Shown: piece by piece, positions 52,168 to 56,091 of the stretch
Position numbering within the stretch: position 1 is the first letter of the stretch
Layout: the number at the start of each line of letters is the position of its first letter
Source: an uncultured Acidobacteriota bacterium
GTDB taxonomy: Bacteria; Acidobacteriota; Vicinamibacteria; Vicinamibacterales; CAVVIG01
Reading direction: 5' to 3'
DNA: 56,091 nucleotides
NCBI GenBank assembly: GCA_902825985.1
Contig: CADEDC010000018.1
Coordinates: forward strand, 1 to 56,091
Made by a program: the position numbers and the translations under genes
Notes under the pieces: model-generated
What the model was told of the DNA's origin: nothing
The model's database searches: none
What the model saw: only the letters and a program-made list of their open reading frames with translations

Positions 52168-53138
52168 TCCCGACCCGTCCGGACCTCACCCTTGCGGCCC
52201 GCGATCTGTTCCGCATCGACACCGACCTGATGGTGCCGGCATTCTCCGTCGCCGACGATCACGTGCCGCCGATCGATTCCGGCTACGTCTTCGAGCGCGA
52301 GACGACGCTCGCCCTGCTCGCGGGATTCCTGCACAACCGGCGTGTGCTGGTGCAGGGCCGGCATGGTACCGGCAAGTCGAGCCACGTCGAGCAGGTCGCC
52401 GCCCGCCTCAACTGGCCGTGCGTGCGCGTCAATCTCGACGGCCACGTGACGCGGATGGATCTGGTCGGCAAGGACGCCATCGTCCTGCGCGACGGCCTGC
52501 AAGTCACCGAATTCCAGCCGGGCATCCTCACCTGGGCGCTGCAGCGCCCCTGCGCCCTGGTGTTCGACGAGTACGATGCCGGGCGTGCAGACGTCATGTT
52601 CGTGATCCAGCGCGTGCTCGAGGTCGAGGGACGCCTGACGCTGCTCGATCAGAGCCGCGTCATCGAGCCGCACCCGGCGTTCCGCCTGTTTGCGACGGCC
52701 AACACCATCGGCCTCGGCGATGCCACGGGTCTCTACCACGGCACCCAGCCGCTCAATCAGGGCCAGATGGACCGCTGGAACATCGTCGTCACGCTGAACT
52801 ACCTGGCGCACGACCAGGAGATCGAGGTCGTGCTGGCGCGGTGCCCCGAATACCGCACCGCGCCGGGACGGCAGACCGTGAGCGCGATGGTGGCGCTCGC
52901 CGCCCTGACACGGCAGGGGTTCGCCGACGGCGACCTGTCGACGGTGATGTCGCCGCGAACGGTCGTGACGTGGGCCGAGAACGCGACGCTCTTTCACGAC
53001 GTCGCACTCGCGTTCCGCTTGACGTTCCTCAATCGCTGCGACGAAGACGAGCAAGCGCTCGTGGCCGAGTACTACCAGCGCTGCGTCGGCCACGACCTGC
53101 CGGCCGAGACCGCCCGCAAGGGGCCGCCGGTCCGCTGA
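52164..53138 (+). CDS. cobS: Cobaltochelatase CobS-type AAA+ ATPase
   Basis: 324 aa. Walker A GRHGTGKSS (65-73), NLDGHVTRMDLVGKD, Walker B ALVFDEYDAGR, FRLFATANTIGLGD and GLYHGTQPLNQGQMDRW match aerobic-pathway CobS closely. CobS with CobT drives ATP-dependent cobalt insertion by CobN. GTG 52164 overlaps the lysR stop. No cobN or other cob genes are visible. Confidence 0.93.
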   Translation: MIPTRPDLTLAARDLFRIDTDLMVPAFSVADDHVPPIDSGYVFERETTLALLAGFLHNRRVLVQGRHGTGKSSHVEQVAARLNWPCVRVNLDGHVTRMDLVGKDAIVLRDGLQVTEFQPGILTWALQRPCALVFDEYDAGRADVMFVIQRVLEVEGRLTLLDQSRVIEPHPAFRLFATANTIGLGDATGLYHGTQPLNQGQMDRWNIVVTLNYLAHDQEIEVVLARCPEYRTAPGRQTVSAMVALAALTRQGFADGDLSTVMSPRTVVTWAENATLFHDVALAFRLTFLNRCDEDEQALVAEYYQRCVGHDLPAETARKGPPVR

Positions 53139-53139
53139 C

Positions 53140-54756
53140 GTGCATCCGCGGACCCTCGCGGCGATTGCCGCCTGCTCGCGAACGCTCGGCGGTGTGGCGG
53201 ATGCCGACGCCGTCCTCCGGCAGTCAGGAGCCGTGACGGTCGGTGCCCTTCGCGCGCGTGCCGACCGTGTCGCACTGCGCGCCCGCTATCACGACGACCG
53301 GGTGCACCTGGCACACCGACCGGCAGAGGCCATCGCGGCAGCGCTATACGATGCCCTGGACGATGCCCGCCTCGACGCCATCGGCGTCCACTGGCTGACC
53401 GGCATCGCCGGCAACCTGCTCGCCTGGCCCGGCATCGACGACGATGGCCTGCGCTGGCTGGCGTTCGAATGCCTCAGCGGGATGACCGCGCCGCGCGAGA
53501 AGGTGGCAGCCTCGGCTGCCGCGCGCGCATCCCTGACGCCTGCGCTCGTCGCGCAGCTGACGGCACTCGCGCCCTTGACCGGCTTGCAGCCGCAGTTTGC
53601 CGTGGCGGCTGCCGCCTGGTGCAGGGCCGCCAGCCGACAGGCGCCGGTGCCCGCCGCACATGCGCCCGATCGCGCCTCCCGTATTCCGAACCGTCCGGCT
53701 GGCGCCGATATCCGTCGCGGACGCTATGCCCTGGCCGGCGACGGACAGGCGAACCGGAATCCCCCTGGCCCGGACGTGGGTGAATCGAGGCAGGCGACCC
53801 TTCGGCCGCACGTCGAGGACCCGGTGCTGGCTTTGGCGGGCTACCGCGCGTACACCACCGACTTCGACCGCGTCGTCAATGCCGCCACGCTGGCCAGCCG
53901 TGAGGAACTCGCGCGTCTCCGTGCGTCGCTCGATGCGGACTTCGGTCCGGTGCGATCGCTCGTGGCGCGGCTCGCCAAGCGACTGCTGCGGGTGCTCATG
54001 GCGAGGCAGGCGCGTGAGTGGCGCTTCGACCTCGATGATGGGCATCTGGACCCCGCCCGACTGCCGGCGTTCGTTGCCAGCCGTGGCGCCGCCCGTCCGT
54101 TCAAGCAGGAATTCGAGTCGCCGTTCCCGAGCACCGTGGTCTCGCTGCTCATCGACCACTCCGGCTCGATGAAAGGGCGGCCGATGAAGATCGCGGCGCT
54201 CACGGTGGAGATCTTTGCGCGCGTGCTCGAGCGCTGCGGCGTGAGGTGTGAAGTGCTCGGGTTCACGACTCGCGACTGGGATGGCGGCGAGCCGGCCCGT
54301 CGATGGGCCGACGACGGGTATCGGGAAGCCCCCGGACGGTTGAACGCGCTCGAGCACCTGGTCATCAAGGCGGCTGACGTGCCGTGGCGGCGGGCCCGCC
54401 CGGCGCTCGGACTGTTCCTGCGCGACGAGATGCTCAAGGAGAACATCGACGGGGAGGCGCTGGCCTGGGCGCACCGCCGGTTGCTGGCGCGCCAGGAGCG
54501 CCGCCGTATTCTGATCGTGGTGTCCGACGGCGCGCCGATGGACGAAGCGACGTTCGCCGCCAACGGCTTCGACTATCTCGATGGGCATCTCGCGGCCGTG
54601 GTCGAGCACATCGAACGGCAATCGCCCGTGCAACTCGCGGCGATCGGGATTGGCACCGACGTGTCGCAGTTCTATCGCAACGCCACCCGCATCGCCCGCA
54701 TCGACGACCTCGGTCCTGCCCTGACCGCCCAACTGTCGCGGCTGCTCGGCGACTGA
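53140..54756 (+). CDS. cobT: Cobaltochelatase CobT-type VWA protein
   Basis: 538 aa. The N-terminal CobT region ends with WRFDLDDGHLDPARLPAFV. A C-terminal VWA domain follows with LIDHSGSMKG (Asp339, intact DxSxS), LGFTTRDWDGG, LKENIDGEALAWAHRRLL and ILIVVSDGAPMDE. It pairs with CobS as an AAA+/VWA machine. The middle (about 170-230) is Pro/Ala/Arg-rich and diverged. GTG start one base after the cobS stop region, without a clear Shine-Dalgarno. This CobT is not to be confused with the nicotinate-nucleotide transferase also called CobT. Confidence 0.92.
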   Translation: MHPRTLAAIAACSRTLGGVADADAVLRQSGAVTVGALRARADRVALRARYHDDRVHLAHRPAEAIAAALYDALDDARLDAIGVHWLTGIAGNLLAWPGIDDDGLRWLAFECLSGMTAPREKVAASAAARASLTPALVAQLTALAPLTGLQPQFAVAAAAWCRAASRQAPVPAAHAPDRASRIPNRPAGADIRRGRYALAGDGQANRNPPGPDVGESRQATLRPHVEDPVLALAGYRAYTTDFDRVVNAATLASREELARLRASLDADFGPVRSLVARLAKRLLRVLMARQAREWRFDLDDGHLDPARLPAFVASRGAARPFKQEFESPFPSTVVSLLIDHSGSMKGRPMKIAALTVEIFARVLERCGVRCEVLGFTTRDWDGGEPARRWADDGYREAPGRLNALEHLVIKAADVPWRRARPALGLFLRDEMLKENIDGEALAWAHRRLLARQERRRILIVVSDGAPMDEATFAANGFDYLDGHLAAVVEHIERQSPVQLAAIGIGTDVSQFYRNATRIARIDDLGPALTAQLSRLLGD

Positions 54757-54870
54757 CCGCACCCGTATCGGACAGCCGGCACGTCGGACGGCTGGCGCGC
54801 CGGCCGCGTGTGCCGCAGGCGCATCCCGGTTCCTGGTGGAGTGTCCCGGGCGCGCCGCCGGCGCGGCGGC

Positions 54871-54876
54871 TACAAT
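54871..54876 (+). promoter_or_regulatory. Putative leaderless -10 (TACAAT) of the foldase gene
   Basis: TACAAT, five bases, ATG. It follows a very GC-rich stem-forming stretch and lacks a Shine-Dalgarno. Confidence 0.5.
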
Positions 54877-54881
54877 GCCGT

Positions 54882-55997
54882 ATGCGCAATTCTGACCGCC
54901 GTGCCCCCGTGCTGCTCCTGCTCGCCCTGGCCGCTGCCGGTGGTGCCTGTCAGTCCCGTTCAGGACCGTCCGCCGCCGCGCCAGCCGCCGACCAGGCGGC
55001 CGCGCCGGCGGCCGTGTCGCCCGACATCTGGGCGACGGTCGATGGCCGAGAAATCCGTCGCGAGGCGATTGAGACCGCCTACCGTCGCACCGCCCAGCCC
55101 GGGCAGCAGGTGTCCGGCGAAGAGGCGCTGGCCGCCAAGCTGAACCTGCTCGACCAGGCGATCACCGAGGACATCATCCTCGCGAAGGCGCGCGAGCTGA
55201 ACATCCAGCTGCCGGACAGCGAACTCGACACCGCCTACAACGAAGGCCGCAAGAGCGTGCCGGACGACGCGTTCAACCGGGAGCTGGCCTCGCGCAGCAT
55301 CACGGCGGCGGACATGCGCGAGAGCGTGCGCCGCGACCTGCTGGCCCAGAAGGTGCTCGAACGCGAAGTCGCGTCGAAGATCACGGTCAGCGACCAGGAC
55401 GTCGTCGAGTTCTTCAACGCCAACAAGGCCCAGTTCAACCTGCCCGAGGACGCCTACCGTCTGGCGCAGATCGTGGTGACCGGCCAGAAGGATCCGCAGA
55501 TTGCCAATCGCACCGGCGACGATGCGGCGACCGCCGAGGCGGCGCAGGCCAAGGTGCAGATGCTGATGGAACGGTTGAAGGGCGGCGCGCCGTTCCAGGA
55601 GCTGGCGATGGATTTCTCCGAAGACCCGGAATCGGCGCCGCGCGGCGGCGACGTCGGGGTGGTACCGCTGTCGGCACTCAATCAGGCGCCCAAGGCGCTG
55701 CGCGACGCGGTGTTGAAGATGCAGCCCGGCTCGGTGAGCGTCGTCGGAATGCCGGGCGGGTTCACCATCGTCGCCGTCGCCGAGAAGCAGGCGAAGGGCC
55801 AGCGCGACCTCGGAATGCCGGGGGTCAGGGATGCGATCGCCGGCAACCTGAGGGCCCGTCGCGAGCAGCTCCTGCGCACCGCCTACCTTGATGCGGCGCG
55901 CAACCGTGCCACCATCGTCAACCACCTGGCGCGTCGCATCGTGGACGGACAGGGGATGCTGCCGCCGCCGTCGCTCGGCGTGTCCGGGCCGAAGTAG
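54882..55997 (+). CDS. PpiC/SurA-type peptidyl-prolyl isomerase, probable lipoprotein
   Basis: 371 aa. Signal segment (about 8-22) ending AAAGGAC, a tolerable lipobox with Cys23. SurA_N-like helical chaperone region (about 50-190: ATVDGREIRREAIETAY, LNLLDQAITEDIILAKA), then a parvulin domain (about 185-310: FNLPEDAYRLAQIVV, FSEDPESAPRGGDVGVVPL) and a C-terminal helix. It probably helps fold outer-membrane or periplasmic proteins. A second exported-protein gene begins 37 bp downstream. Confidence 0.9.
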   Translation: MRNSDRRAPVLLLLALAAAGGACQSRSGPSAAAPAADQAAAPAAVSPDIWATVDGREIRREAIETAYRRTAQPGQQVSGEEALAAKLNLLDQAITEDIILAKARELNIQLPDSELDTAYNEGRKSVPDDAFNRELASRSITAADMRESVRRDLLAQKVLEREVASKITVSDQDVVEFFNANKAQFNLPEDAYRLAQIVVTGQKDPQIANRTGDDAATAEAAQAKVQMLMERLKGGAPFQELAMDFSEDPESAPRGGDVGVVPLSALNQAPKALRDAVLKMQPGSVSVVGMPGGFTIVAVAEKQAKGQRDLGMPGVRDAIAGNLRARREQLLRTAYLDAARNRATIVNHLARRIVDGQGMLPPPSLGVSGPK

Positions 55998-56034
55998 CCC
56001 GGCGTCCGACGCCGCGTGATAAGGTCCACCCGCT

Positions 56035-56091
56035 GATGCCCGTGCCCGTGCGTGCAACCTCACTCGCTGTCGCCGTGTGCCTCCTGCTGGC
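56035..56091 (+). CDS. Start of an exported protein (3' truncated by window)
   Basis: ATG 56035 opens a frame to the window end: MPVPVRATSLAVAVCLLLA, a basic n-region followed by a hydrophobic core, i.e. a signal peptide. Given its position it could be a second SurA-like chaperone in the same operon, but nothing beyond the signal is visible. TAAGGT lies nine bases before the ATG. Confidence 0.6.

Noticed and set aside
1..56091. CRISPR arrays, insertion sequences, prophage genes or rRNA genes
   Set aside because: No regularly spaced repeats, transposase/integrase motifs, phage structural genes or rRNA signatures were seen. The only short tandem array found is the 9-bp G-rich block at 37467.

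Overview
The window is about 56 kb of very GC-rich chromosome (roughly 68-70% by eye) densely packed with ordinary bacterial genes. There is no phage, transposase, plasmid or CRISPR signal. The combination of CarD, Rex, a TPR metallopeptidase + DUF4159 + MoxR + DUF58 + BatA + DUF4175 gene train, secreted NHL propellers, several GT-C membrane glycosyltransferases and a homocysteine methyltransferase/MTHFR fusion best fits Acidobacteriota, probably class Vicinamibacteria. This is an inference from gene content, not a database result.

Layout. 1-9 kb: the end of a hybrid sensor kinase, heme A synthase (minus), a large membrane GT-like protein, a secreted NHL propeller plus cyclase-family pair, tRNA-Leu(CAA) and a solitary MBOAT protein. 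8.8-14.5 kb: a structured non-coding stretch, carD with promoter and terminator, a PlsC-type acyltransferase, a secreted Ig-like protein divergent from rex, moaC, a secreted glutamine cyclotransferase, and the lytS-lytR-lepB operon read leftwards up to 16.6 kb. 16.7-24.2 kb: an orphan nuoI, a metallophosphoesterase, the homocysteine methyltransferase/MTHFR fusion, then methyltransferase-GT39-GT2 with a convergent GT-B gene. 24.3-34 kb: HD-GYP receptor, Lon protease, an ICMT/NnrU-like methyltransferase, then a ketosynthase-FAD reductase-ICMT mini-cluster and a PIG-V-like mannosyltransferase.

34-48.6 kb is the most striking block. It is a co-directional run of a secreted TPR gluzincin, DUF4159, MoxR ATPase, DUF58, BatA-like VWA, DUF4175, a second VWA/GATase-like membrane protein and a C13/caspase-like protein whose expected catalytic Cys position is not Cys. 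It is split by a G-rich 9-bp tandem array and a duplicated leader just upstream of moxR. A rhomboid protease converges on its end. 49.4-50 kb is a lower-GC, gene-poor scar with short ORFs. 50-54.8 kb has a short LeuA-type synthase divergent from a lysR-cobS-cobT operon. The window ends with a PpiC-type foldase and the start of another exported protein.

A recurring regulatory theme is that many first genes have a -10-like hexamer (TANNNT or similar) only 5-10 bases before the start codon and no Shine-Dalgarno sequence. This suggests widespread leaderless transcription, whereas genes with longer leaders carry recognisable Shine-Dalgarno sequences.
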